Shown here piece after piece: positions 12,140-22,598 of a stretch of 64,000 nucleotides of DNA. Source of the stretch: Fremontodendron californicum (Eukaryota; Streptophyta; Magnoliopsida; Malvales; Malvaceae); assembly GCA_030761205.1 (NCBI GenBank), contig JAULJL010000002.1, positions 18,393,010 to 18,457,009 on the forward strand, in the 5' to 3' direction. The first letter of the stretch is position 1; every line of letters begins with the position of its first letter. The notes beneath the pieces were generated by a model. The model ran no database searches and had not been told where the DNA came from. It saw only the letters and a list, made by a program, of their open reading frames with translations. Both the position numbers and the translations under genes were made by a program.

Positions 12140-12699
12140 GTAAGAACTGAAACCTGAAGCTCAATACAAGAGCTCAATGAACTACCATGTCCATAATCTG
12201 CACTCATTTTGGTATGAATCTAAATTTGACTTCATTGAACATGCTATTGATGTTGTGTTTTGATATGAATCTGAATTTGACTTCATGGATGACTGTCGGT
12301 TCCTTGAAATTGAAAACAAATTCAGTTCTGATAATCAAATATCTTTCTTGTGCAACCTGTATTTTTCAGTATTAAAGCATTTGTCAGCTCAAAGACAATT
12401 TTCTAACGAGAACGTAGATGTCTTGGGCTGCTTATTTCATTTTATGTATTTGAATTGCTTATTTACTTTTTGTTTGGACTGCTAATTTTCAATTTTAAGA
12501 CTATATTATGATTTTAGTTTGTGACTTCTATTTAGTTTGTAAAAGTTATATAATTAAGACAATTTCTTTGTAATTTTATTTTTAATATTATTAAATATTT
12601 TGTACTTTCTTATTCTTATGATGCTTTTTTTATATGAAATATGTTGGATTAAATTATAAATAAATCAATATTAGTAATTGAAAATATGATAAAATTTTA

Positions 12700-13150
12700 T
12701 TTTTACCGACGCTCTGACCTCTATACTGACAGTTCATATAACAACAAAAAAATGTATAGTATACTGACGGAATAAACCGTCAGTAAATTTATGACAAACT
12801 GTCGCTATAGGTTAATTATATATTTTACATTTTAATCTATACCGACGGAAGCAGAAAAAAACAACGTCGGTATATGTATATCTATGGTATCTATACCGAC
12901 GGATACAAAATCTGTCGGTATAGGTAAAAGCAAAAGGGGTTATCCCAACATAGGCTATACCGACGGTAGTAACATTAGTGACGCCTAAAACCGTCGGTAT
13001 AGGTTATACATCCTATTCCGTCGGTATAGGTCTATACCGATGAGGGTTTTACCGTCGCTTAATTTTTTGTCGGAATAGTAATTTTGACCGTCGGTATAGG
13101 GTTTTAGGACTTTTAGAGACGGATTTTGGAGTTTTACCAACGCTTTTTGG
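12700..13150. repeat. CACTA subterminal repeat region, right
   Basis: About fifteen copies of CCGACGG or CCGTCGGTATAGG occur in both orientations within 450 bp of the right terminus. This region is longer and denser than the left one, an asymmetry common in CACTA elements. Confidence 0.85.
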
Positions 13151-13732
13151 ACCGTCACTATATGGCAATTTGTTTGTAGTGATGAAAGATTGATTTATGT
13201 TAAGTGTTTATTTAGATATAAATTAAAAATTATGAGCTTATTTAAGTACATATTAAAAGTTAAGGGCTTATTTTAGTGTAATAAAAGTATATGAGTTTAT
13301 CTAGATAAAGTGGTAAAATTCAGAGTTTTTTTTTTATTATTTTAGCCGAGAAATTATTTGTTGGATTCAACTGTAATTTATATGAATCACGAGATGGCTC
13401 AAAATTTAACTTCAATTCATTTGAATTAGAAGAATTGAATCCAAAACAATTCAAAATTAAAATGATCCGATTCAAAAAAAAATCAAAATGATTTAAATTC
13501 AAAATAACTTGATTTAAATTCAAATTTAGAATGGCTCAAAATTGTCACCTTCTACCTATGTCTACCGATTACCCAAACCTGCTACCAAATCATATTGCAC
13601 TAGAATCTGAAATGCATGAAGGATAAAAGTACGAAGGGAGCATGCCTTAGATCCGCTGGCATTAAAGGAGAAAATATCCATTAATCAGCTGGGAAAGGCA
13701 TGCCAAATCCATACTTTATATTCCTTAATTTG

Positions 13733-13740
13733 TATATAAA
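13733..13740 (+). promoter_or_regulatory. Candidate TATA box for the reticulon-like gene
   Basis: TATATAAA lies 88 bp upstream of the ATG at 13828, a usual distance for a plant core promoter plus short leader. The 640 bp between the CACTA element and this site are AT-rich and hold no other supported feature. The only other evidence is the gene model downstream. Confidence 0.4.
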
Positions 13741-13827
13741 TAATATATAATAATCTTCAGCATCACCAATTGTATATGAAGAGGTAGAGTTGTAAGAGTC
13801 GAGAAAGAGAAGCATCCAAACCAAATC

Positions 13828-16800
13828 ATGGCGATTTATGACTCTTATCTTGGAACTGGCCAAGAGATTCTACATTCTATGCTTCACACAGGAAATGGAA
13901 AAGGTGTTTCCATCTTCTTTTTTTAACAAAATTTGTTCTTTCATGAATTCTACTATTCTTTTTATATATATATATAATATATATATAATTGAAATTTTTA
14001 TTTATTCAAAAGCATACATGGAAGAACATGTTAAGAAATAACCAAATTTTTACATAACCTTTTAATTTTCTGGCTCTTTTTCAACCATTTTTTTTTTTTT
14101 ACATTGTTTTAAATTTCTAAACTCCTAATAATTGTGAGAGAGAACTCTATGGAAAGGTTACTCAATATGAATAGTTTTTTATTATTATTATTTAGCTCAA
14201 TGATAGGTGCATGTGTCATGGGCTCAAAATTTAACTAACTTCAAATTTTTCCTTAAATAAAAACAAAATACTTCTATAATTAAATTTTGACATGTAAGGA
14301 TGTTGTTATTAAAAAAAAAATTAACTATTTTTTCCAAAAAACATGAGACCATTAATGGTGAAATATTACTACCTCCAAGCCAAATTGAGATTGTTCAATA
14401 TATAAAGTACATATTTTTAAAAATGATATCTTTTTGTTAATATTTCTAAATTTTCATTTCTAATGAACTTTAATTAAAATTATGAATTAATAATAGCATC
14501 TTTATTTTAAATGTACAAGAGTTATAATCATATTAAAGTACTTTTACTAACAATTTTATTTGTCATAGTTTTTTGAAAAAGTGTTGCATATATAAGTTAT
14601 TATCGAGTTGTTATAACATTCTTAATTCTAATAGCATTGAATAATTTATAAATTAATATTACAATATTTAATTATTATACTTTAAATTGTATACATTAAA
14701 ACTATTACTATTCGTATATAATTATTATTTAAACATAAAAAATAATTATTCACATGCAAATGCGCCACGACTACAAATATTCATTTATAATCTATATAAT
14801 ACATAAAAGCATGAATGTGAAAAAACTTTTGAAGTGACGAAAACATATATTTTTGTTCATTAAAATTTTAATTACCATTTTAATTAATTTTTATTTATTA
14901 TAATTTCAAATTTTAATAGTAATATAATCTGTCATCTATAATCTATTTATAATCTATAATTTTAATATATATAAGCATAAATGTAAAGAAACTTTTTAAT
15001 TGACAAAAACAAAATATTTGTTCATTAAATTTTAAATTAATTTTTATTTATTATAATTTCAAATTATAATAGTAACATTAGTTTTGTAGATAGAAAAAGA
15101 GCTTTAATTATATTTCCAGTCAAAATATTTGGAAAGTAATTTTTATTATTATTTTAAATCAGTTTGAGTTGACTTAGAATATATACTGATTTTTTATGTG
15201 ACAAGTAATAGTTCTTCAATTCATTTATTCAGGCAATTAATATAATAGAAGCTGATAATTTTTCAGAGAAATCTTTTTTTTTTGGTTATTTCTATGAAAA
15301 TTGCATATACATGCTTTAATTTTATTTTTTATAGTCATGATATATTGATTTTGAAGTTAAGAGCAATATTTGAGTTTGATAAATCAATCTCTTTTAACTC
15401 ATTTGCAATTTTTTATGTCTTCAATTGACAAAATGTCTTTGTATTGATATAATCAAGATTAGTTATACTTTTTTTTTTTTCATATTTTAATCTATTTCAA
15501 TGAAAATTTTGATTTACAATTAACTTTTTGATATGATATTTTCAATTTCACATAAATTGAGTTTTTATAGTACTAAATGATGTAAAACTCTATTAATATA
15601 AATCATTTATTAATTAAAAACTTAATTATTTATATTTTATAATTATATTAATAACACATATTTATAAAAATACATATTCATGCGGCCAATTGATCATGTA
15701 TTACATATTCAAAAGCACAGATATGGGTAAATTTTAAACTACCGAAAATAGACATTTGGGTTTATTATTTTTTAAAATTGTTATTTTATTTTTTTTATTA
15801 TAAATATTAATAAGATATATCTAGTTTATAAATAAGAATTCTACTTCTATTGAAAAACTTTCATTAAATAAATTTATTTGGTAAACAAAAATGAGTTAAA
15901 ATTGATATTAATTTTTTTTTCTTTTCAAAGTTTTAATTTTACATAAACATTAAAAGTAATAAATTTTATTTTAATTAACATATGATATGTTAATGTACAT
16001 GAAACAGACTTTACATATTAATATGTATTTAGTAATTTCTATATATTCAATGTATAATTATTATTTAATTATCAAGTTTAATTATATTCATAATTTGTCC
16101 TTAAAATAAACAAAATCTAAATTAGTATCCATTTAATGATGGAGATAGGTATGTATTCTATCAAAATTGGATTTCTATGGACCATTAAAGACGATTTAGA
16201 TCTAATTTTAAACATTTAGATATGTATATATATTCTAATTTTATTATTAACACAACACGTATAGGATAAAATTATCCTTTTGATTATATAAACATTTAAT
16301 ATGATGGAGATAGATTTAATTTTATCCTTTTATATTTCTATCGAAATTAGGAATCTATAATCACTCATAAATTTAATTTTGAATGTTGGAGATAGGAATG
16401 TATTCTAATTTTTTTTTTTTTATAAAAAGGAAATCACAGTTTGGAGATATAAGAAGGGGTTATAGATATTAAAATTCGAATTTTAGATCTGCTAGATACC
16501 ACCTCTTAAAGGTGACTGCTAATTAGACGAAGCCTTTGGTTCGAATGTATTCTAATTTCATTATCAACAAAAGACATATGAATTCGAAATTATATAGATA
16601 AAAAAAAAAAAAAAAATCACTTATTTATACTCTAAGCTCTATAACTAAAACTTTTTCGTTTTAAAATTTATAATTTTAAAAACCGTACTAATTAAGTAAC
16701 ATTATTCATGTAAATTTATACTTGTCGGGTATTTGACAAGGTTTTTCAAATCTAGGTCCAATTAGGGATAATATTTAATTAAAAAGTTTATTTATTTATT

Positions 16801-19567
16801 TATTTTTAAAATATTAAATTTTTAAATTTTAAATTTTAAATTTTTTAAAATTTTTGGATCTTTTAAACTTTACGTGTCGAACCAAGTCTGAGACAGTTTT
16901 TAAAAGCCAATTAGATTTAATCCGATTCAATCCTACTTGTGGGTATATCTATGTACAATGCATATGATCATATATAAAAGCATTGAATTGTAAAATATTC
17001 TTTGGTAGTAAAAGATATCAAGTTTTACAAAATTACTAATTAGATATAAATCAAGATTCGGGATTTAGGTAAATGATTCATCAATCTCTTTTAAGAAATG
17101 AATTTTCACAAGTTTAAAATTCTATTCACAGCACTTACAAATTTTCCTTACCCAATTATTCTTAGACCTTGGGCTCTTTTATTCAAAAAAAAAAATAGAT
17201 ATAAATCATATAAAATTAAAAATGTGTGGTTATAAATTCCTAATTTCGATTTTGGTTTTTGCTTTGGTTGAAAATCATTAAGATAGTTGACCTTTTGTTT
17301 ACCCCAAGGCGTAAATCAAATTAAATCTACTTGAAATGGTGTAAGAAAAACTTACTTAAAAGATTAAAAAAATTGCTCACTTATTTATAATTTAAGGTTT
17401 TCCGACTTTTTTACATTAAAGCAAATATACCTCTAGTCACTCAAGTTTATTAAAAATTTTGTTTTAATCACTCATGTTTTAAAAATTTTGTTTTCATCAC
17501 CAATGTTTTTAAAATTAAACTTGATGACTATCCTAAATCACTAATTCACTGCCAAGCCTGGTTAGCCTTTCAAAAGCTCGGCCTGTCCGGTTGAGTTCAA
17601 GAAGCTCAAAATTTTTAAATATATATTAAAATATTTAAAAATTAATAAAAATTAATAATTTTTAAATATATTATAGAATTTAAAATAAATAAAAAAATAT
17701 TAATTTAATAATATTTCAGATTAAACTTGTGAATAGATCTACTCATATGTTCATAATTATAACAGTTGTAGGATTATTAAAAGTTTAGAAATTTTAGTAG
17801 CCAAAATGTAATTTTAGAACGTGAATGATCAAAACAAAAAAGTTTGTAAACTTAGATGGTCATGTAAGTAACCATCAATACTAATCCAAATATATTGGTT
17901 GAATACTAGATCCTTTTATATTCTAAGAAGCTCGTCTTGTGGGCATCTTAACAGGGAATGCTATCTTATATTAATGTTTCTTATGTTTTTCCCCTCTCCA
18001 ATTACTTAGACTTAGGAATTATTTTAACTCTAACACTATGTTTGGTAAAAATTAGGAATGAAAATAGATGAATGAAAAGAAAAAAAAAAAAGGTAAACAA
18101 AAAAATGAAAGGAAGGAAGGAAGAAAAATAAATTTTTTTCTTATGTTCGGTAAAAAAGTGCAAATTAGAGCTTCTCATGGGCCGGGTTGGGCCGCGGCCC
18201 GATTTCTTTTGAGTTTCCTTACCCAGGCCCGGCCCTGGGTCGGGCCAGCCCGCCGGCCAATATTCACTGTTCATCTATATTAAAAATAATTTTTTTTATA
18301 TTTTTTCTATATATTTTTATAATTAAATTTTAAAAATAATATTTTTTATTCGGTAAACAGTAATTCGGGTTGGACCGTGCCAACCCGAATCACTAAAATC
18401 CCTACTCAGGCCCGGCCCGTGAGCAAGTCTAGTGCAAATTCTTTTATTTTCAATTTTTACTCTTATTTCTCCTCTACCAAATGACAAAAAATGAAAGAAT
18501 GAAATAGTATTTTATTTTAACATTTTCCTTTCTCTTTTTTTTCTTACCAAACATGACATTAGAGTTAACAGAATTCCTAACTTTCGAACCCAGACCTTAA
18601 CTCAATTTAGTCATGTAGTCACATTTAAGATATGATATTTAGCATGTTTAAGATTCGAATCTCAACATATACAACCTTTTCTCCTATCTTTACGTTGCGG
18701 CTTCATCTATACCAAAAAAAAAATTGCTAACTTCCCTAATAATGTATAAAGGGTTGAATTGAGTTGATAATATAATATAATATAATATAATATAATACTG
18801 TTGAGTTGATATTGCAGCTGCTGAAATACAGATGTGGATAATGAAGGAACACAAAAGTGGTTGCCTTATATTCCTATTCTCAGTGGTATGGTACGGTTTC
18901 CAAGTCAGGGGATGGCATCTGATTACTATTCTTTCTCAATTACTCTTTTATTCCATTCTCTTCCTCTGTGTTTGGTCATTCGCCGCAGACAAAACACTAA
19001 TCCCATGGTAACCTATACCTGTTTCTGCTTATAAAATTTTATCTTCATTAGTTTTTGACAAAATTCCAATCCAGACTTGTTCTTCACATTCAGGAAGCCT
19101 CCAAGGTTCGATGAAATTATGATATCACAATCCACAGTTATATCTACATTCATCAAAATTAGAGCGTTGTTGGCGAAATCTTACGATATTGCCCAAGGAA
19201 AAGATCCTAAACTCTTCCTTATGGTATGTAAAATTAATTAATTAATTAAACTGCAGCTGAAAAATCTAAAGGCTGCACTGCACCAACTCTCCCCTTTTGC
19301 TCCATAATTAATATTTTTTGTTTAACATTCGAAAAATCTTTGGCAGATACTTATAGCCCTTTTTCTGCTGCCTTATATTTCGGACTACTTCAGCCTTCAG
19401 ACATTTTTATATTTGGGTAAGGAGTTAGTTTTTTTTTTTCTTGCATCTTATAATGTTCAATAAGAATTGAGCCTGAACCTGAATAATTCCTTCCTTTTGG
19501 CTTGTGGCGTAAAGCTTTTCTCTGCTGGCAAATAGTGCCTATTCTCAACAAGAACAGACAATATTAA
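13828..19567 (+). CDS. Reticulon-like protein (RTNLB family), five-exon model
   Basis: Reticulons are ER membrane proteins that bend tubules through two long hydrophobic hairpins. The model joins 13828-13903, 18818-19007, 19095-19223, 19347-19416 and 19515-19567 (stop TAA), with GT/AG at every junction and compatible phases except as noted. Exon 1 gives MAIYDSYLGTGQEILHSMLH and ends in GNGK, where family members have the conserved GGGK before AD-x-x-LW. Exon 2 continues AAEIQMWIMKEHKSG into the first hydrophobic hairpin. Exon 3 carries the inter-hairpin region (KIRALLAKSYDIAQGKD) and exon 4 the second hairpin (ILIALFLLPYISDYFSLQTF). Exon 5 gives IVPILNKNRQY, where relatives have TVPVLYEKYED, then stops. 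The product is about 172 residues, shorter than most relatives because the C-terminal tail is missing. By my count exon 3 is 129 nt where 130 would keep both halves in frame, so there may be a one-base indel near 19140; this could mean a pseudogene. Confidence 0.62.
14786..15090 (+). repeat. Direct duplication, ~150 bp x 2
   Basis: Two adjacent segments share TATAATCTATA, AAGCATAAATGTAAAGAAAC or AAGCATGAATGTGAAAAAAC, TTTGTTCATTAAA and TTTTTATTTATTATAATTTC. They differ by substitutions and small indels. The family is not recognised. Confidence 0.7.
17428..17875. repeat. MITE-like inverted repeat
   Basis: The left arm (TCACTCAAGTTTATTAAAAA and repeats of TTTTGTTTTAATCACTCATG) is approximately the complement of the right arm near 17800-17870 (AATGATCAAAACAAAAAAGT, AACTTAGATGGTCATGTAAG). 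Arms are diverged and no clean target duplication was found. Confidence 0.4.
18012..18580. mobile_element. Outer MITE, with ~35-bp imperfect TIRs, split by a second MITE
   Basis: TTAGGAATT plus TTAACTCTAAC plus ATGTTTGGTA at the left end is mirrored at the right end by TACCAAACAT, TTAGAGTTAA and AATTCCTAA. The target duplication is not certain; a 3-bp ACT is possible. The element is interrupted by the hAT-like MITE at 18166-18431. Confidence 0.65.
18166..18431. mobile_element. hAT-like MITE (GGGCCGGG type), 266 bp, nested in the outer MITE
   Basis: The element runs from TAGAGCTTCTCATGGGCCGG to CGGCCCGTGAGCAAGTCTA, imperfect inverted complements of each other. It is flanked by a perfect 8-bp duplication, GTGCAAAT, at 18158-18165 and 18432-18439. 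An 8-bp duplication is the signature of hAT transposases. The GC-rich ends contrast with the AT-rich surroundings. Confidence 0.85.
18768..18796 (+). repeat. (TATAA)n microsatellite
   Basis: About six TATAA units occur just upstream of the exon 2 acceptor of the reticulon-like gene. Confidence 0.9.
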
Positions 19568-20185
19568 ACCGATGTGAAGGATTTCGCGAGTAAAAACAAC
19601 AGTGTCAATGTGAAGGACTTGGCTTCAGAAATTAAACCCTGGTCCAAATTACCAAGGCAAACTGACTAGCTTCTTGCCATTTAACTTTAACTATATATAA
19701 TAAATTTATGATAATTAATATGAACATTTAAGCTTGTTTAGCATTCAATTATTGCATTCTTCTTATTTTTCCATTCCTCTCTTAGGTCTTTCTTAGACAA
19801 AAGAACTACGAGATGTATATAATTATATCAAATAACTTAAGCTGAAAATTCATACTAATTCCACGGCTATCCAAAAAACCAGACAGAAATCAGAATTTTA
19901 TCTTCAAAATATATAGAACATTTTGTTGCCAAAGTACGTTAACTAGGAAACTCGAACAAAATAGAGTTGTAATCGAGCTAAGTCGATCCAATAAAATGCC
20001 AGACTCGAGTTTGTCCGAGCTTTCTTTTATACACTCGATCTCAAATTGAAACATAACCGAATTACTCAGGTTCAAATTGATTAGGTTTGGTTCACTACCA
20101 AAAAAAATTGTATTTTTAAAGATACTTTTATTATGGGGTTGTGGGAACTGGGCTGGGCCACGGTTCCTTTTCTTTAATTGGGTTT
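19568..20185. other. Spacer between the reticulon-like gene and the retrotransposon nest
   Basis: This is AT-rich sequence with short ORFs only. The first part is presumably the 3' untranslated region of the reticulon-like gene. No mobile element boundary was found before the TACTG duplication at 20186-20190. Confidence 0.5.
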
Positions 20186-20190
20186 TACTG

Positions 20191-20563
20191 TAATGCAACT
20201 CAATAATAACAAAGTATAGAAGAATAAAGAAATCAAAAAAATCCTTAGAGAGCTAAGAAGAAGAAGGAAAGAAGGAAGATAGAGAGAAAGAGAGCATGTT
20301 TGTGCTTCAAATGTTATGTATTCATTCCATCATCCTCGCACGATTTATGTTGCCTTCAATCCCTAAAGATTCGGATCCCCACATAACAGACTCAAAACAA
20401 TAACTAATAGAATGAAAACACAACAAAATAACAAATTGACACTGACATCACTTGGACCTAGGCCAGCTCACTTACAAGGCCCACTGAGCATCTGACCCAA
20501 TACAACAACCCAATATACTGACCCAACTTTCAAACTATAACGGCTACTACAACGGCTATATCA
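20191..20563 (-). repeat. LTR A of the gypsy array
   Basis: It runs from TAATGCAACTCAATAATAAC to GGCTATATCA on the plus strand, 373 bp. Its outer side abuts the left TACTG target duplication. It is separated from LTR B only by AATAAAT. Confidence 0.9.
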
Positions 20564-20570
20564 AATAAAT

Positions 20571-20626
20571 TAATGCAACTAAATAATAACAGCGTGTAGA
20601 AGGAGCTAAGAAGAAGAAGGGAAGAA

Positions 20627-20669
<43 letters not shown>

Positions 20670-20932
20670 GTGTGTGTGATTGTGCTTCAAATCTTGTGTA
20701 TTCATTCCATCATCATCACACGACTTATGCTGCCTTGAATTTCTAAAGATTCGGATTCCCACATAATAGACTCAAATACGATAACTAACAGAATGAAAAT
20801 ACAACAAAATAACAAACTGACACTAACATCACTTGGACTTAGGCCAGCTCACTTACGAGGCCCACTGAGTATCTGACCCAACACAATAACCCAATATACT
20901 GACACAACTTTCAAACTATAACGCTTGTATCA
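20571..20932 (-). repeat. LTR B of the gypsy array
   Basis: It runs from TAATGCAACTAAATAATAAC to CGCTTGTATCA, 362 bp. The sequence to its right, AATACCCCCTGG, is the complement of a polypurine tract, so B is the 3' LTR of internal region 1. Confidence 0.9.
20630..20667 (+). repeat. (GA)n microsatellite within LTR B
   Basis: About 19 GA units occur here. Shorter, interrupted GA tracts sit at the same position in the other four LTRs, so the tract is an LTR component that expanded in this copy. Confidence 0.95.
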
Positions 20933-20935
20933 AAT

Positions 20936-21560
20936 ACCCCCTGGTGAAACAATCCTTGTCCTCAAGGATTAAATGTAGGGTACTGGAGTTGCAGATTGAC
21001 AAATAGTGTATTAGCCCTCAAAATATCGAAGACTATTTTGACGTGACTCAAGTGTGACTCTCAATCAGGGGAGTAAACTAGGATATCATCGAAGAAGACA
21101 AGAACAAAGTGCTTGAGATAAGGTTTAAACAGGGAATTCATCAAAGATTAGAAAGTGAAAGGGGCATTGGTGAGCCCAAATGGCATTACCAAGAATTCAT
21201 AGTGGCCTTCATGAGTCTTGAAGGTGTTTTGTGTATGTCACCCTCATACATGCGAATCTGATGATAGCGAGAACGTAGATCTAGCTTAGAGAAGTATAAG
21301 GCATTGACTAATTCATCAAACAGTTCTTCCACCAAGGGGATGAGAATTCTGTCCTTTATAGTGAGCTGATTTAGCTGCCTATAATCAACACACAGGCGCC
21401 AAGAGCCATCTTTCTTCTTCACCATGCCAATGGGAGAGGCAAAAGAGTTGGTGCTCACTTAGATGATTCTAGCTTCAAGCATCTGAGCAATCATTTTCTC
21501 AAGTTCAGTTTTCTGAATGGCATGGTGTCTATAAGGCCTTAACTTAATAGTTTGGGACTC
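20936..21560 (-). pseudogene. Truncated reverse transcriptase joined to the pol C-terminus, internal region 1
   Basis: On the minus strand the ORF carries SPIGMVKKKDGSWRLCVDYR, QLNQLTIKDRILIPLVEEL, then YFSKLDLRSRYHQIRMYEGD, and further on FFDDILVYS, the metal-binding YxDD-type motif. These are the fingers and palm of a Ty3/gypsy RT. Soon after this motif the homology jumps to EDKDCFTRG, which in related elements is the very end of pol, next to the polypurine tract. RNase H, integrase and chromodomain are therefore deleted. A frame break follows THEGHYEF-type sequence, and the copy is not functional. Internal region 2 has the same joint. Confidence 0.85.
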
Positions 21561-21959
21561 ATCCTTTAGGGGAATCCTGTGGTCATGAGACCTATAGGGT
21601 GGAAGACCAGTGGACTCAGCAAAGAGTTCATAATGGTCCTTAGGAATTGCTGTAAACCATTATCATGCGAGGTTGAAATTGATGCAGTGTCAGGAAGATG
21701 CAGATACACTCATGAAGCTGCAGTGAGCATGAAGACACAAGGAAATAGACCATTACCATTTAGTAAAGAGAGCGAGACCTTAGAGCAATGCTTAGAATTG
21801 AGCACTTGCAAATTGTCAACAGGAAATCCTTGCAAAGTCAGCCATCGAGACTGCCAATGGAATTGCATTATTAAGGCTTCCAAGTCCCACAATATGGGAC
21901 CCAAGAAAGCTAGCCACTAAATGCCTAGAACAAGATCACACCCTTTCAAGGGTAATACC

Positions 21960-22420
21960 ATGAAGCCTATCAAAAATGTATCTGCCTGGATATTCCATTT
22001 AATTGATTTGCACACACCAGTGGTAAAAAGGCCCTCTATTAGCTATGGAAACTCTCATGTGAGCATGGGGTCTAAAACATAGGCCTAACATTTTAGCAAT
22101 AGCATAATTTATAAAATTGTGTGTGCTACTTGAATCCACAATGATGACCAACTCATGGCCTCGGATAACCCCCTGTACCCTCATAGTTTGGTATCCAAAA
22201 GTACCAAGCATTGCTTGGAGGGAAAAAAGAGGCTCAACTAGCTACCTTTCAGATGCTAGCATTTCAAGGGTGTCTACATAGTCTAAAAAAACCTCAAGTT
22301 CAATATCTTCAGTTTCAACATCAGTGATTAACTGATACAGTTGTGATTTCAAACATCGATGACCTACATTGAATTTAGACCCACACTAGTAACAAAGTCC
22401 TTTACATCTTCTTTCTTCCA
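21960..22420 (-). pseudogene. gag zinc knuckle and aspartic protease remnant, internal region 1
   Basis: The minus strand shows a zinc-knuckle segment around 22370-22435 (CGSKFNVGHRC) in which a tryptophan codon has become TAG. The protease follows, with ELVIIVDSSSTHNFINYAIA at about 22090-22150, where D-S-S replaces the usual D-S/T-G. Gypsy proteases process Gag-Pol, and loss of the glycine would be expected to harm activity. The reading frame is interrupted several times. Confidence 0.8.
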
Positions 22421-22598
22421 TCTTAGGGGTCAAGTTAGGTGTGGTGTAAGCTGCATTGTTATTAGTTGTGTTAGGGACATAAAGTTTTGGGGTAGTAGGT
22501 GATATAGGATCGGAGTTAAGGGTAGCTTTGGTGTTGGTAAAAGATGAGGAAGGAAACTGGGTTTAAGGGTCCTGGTATGGGAGCTATAGGTGGTGTTG

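Larger units (their letters stand above)
9318..13181. mobile_element. Complete CACTA (En/Spm-type) DNA transposon, non-autonomous, 3864 bp
   Basis: The element begins CACTACAAACAAATTGCC and ends in its exact inverse complement; the match runs 23 bp without a mismatch and continues imperfectly. It is flanked by the 3-bp direct repeat ATG at 9315-9317 and 13182-13184, as CACTA elements require. Both ends carry many copies of the subterminal motif CCGTCGGTATAGG and its complement. No transposase ORF is visible, so it would depend on a transposase from elsewhere. The interior holds spliced exons resembling a receptor kinase. Perfect TIRs and TSD suggest a fairly recent insertion. Confidence 0.93.
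13904..18817 (+). other. 4.9-kb AT-rich first intron of the reticulon-like gene, no other gene seen
   Basis: The stretch is very AT-rich with many homopolymer runs and no protein-coding signal. It contains a duplicated segment at 14786-15090, an inverted-repeat block at about 17428-17875, nested MITEs at 18012-18580 and a TATAA microsatellite just before the acceptor site. If the reticulon model is wrong, this is simply intergenic sequence. Confidence 0.5.

Noticed and set aside
18002..18283. 90- and 71-codon ORFs
   Set aside because: They cross the boundary of the hAT-like MITE and consist of low-complexity sequence.
21579..21920. 113-codon plus-strand ORF
   Set aside because: It is antisense to the protease-RT linker of the minus-strand gypsy element.
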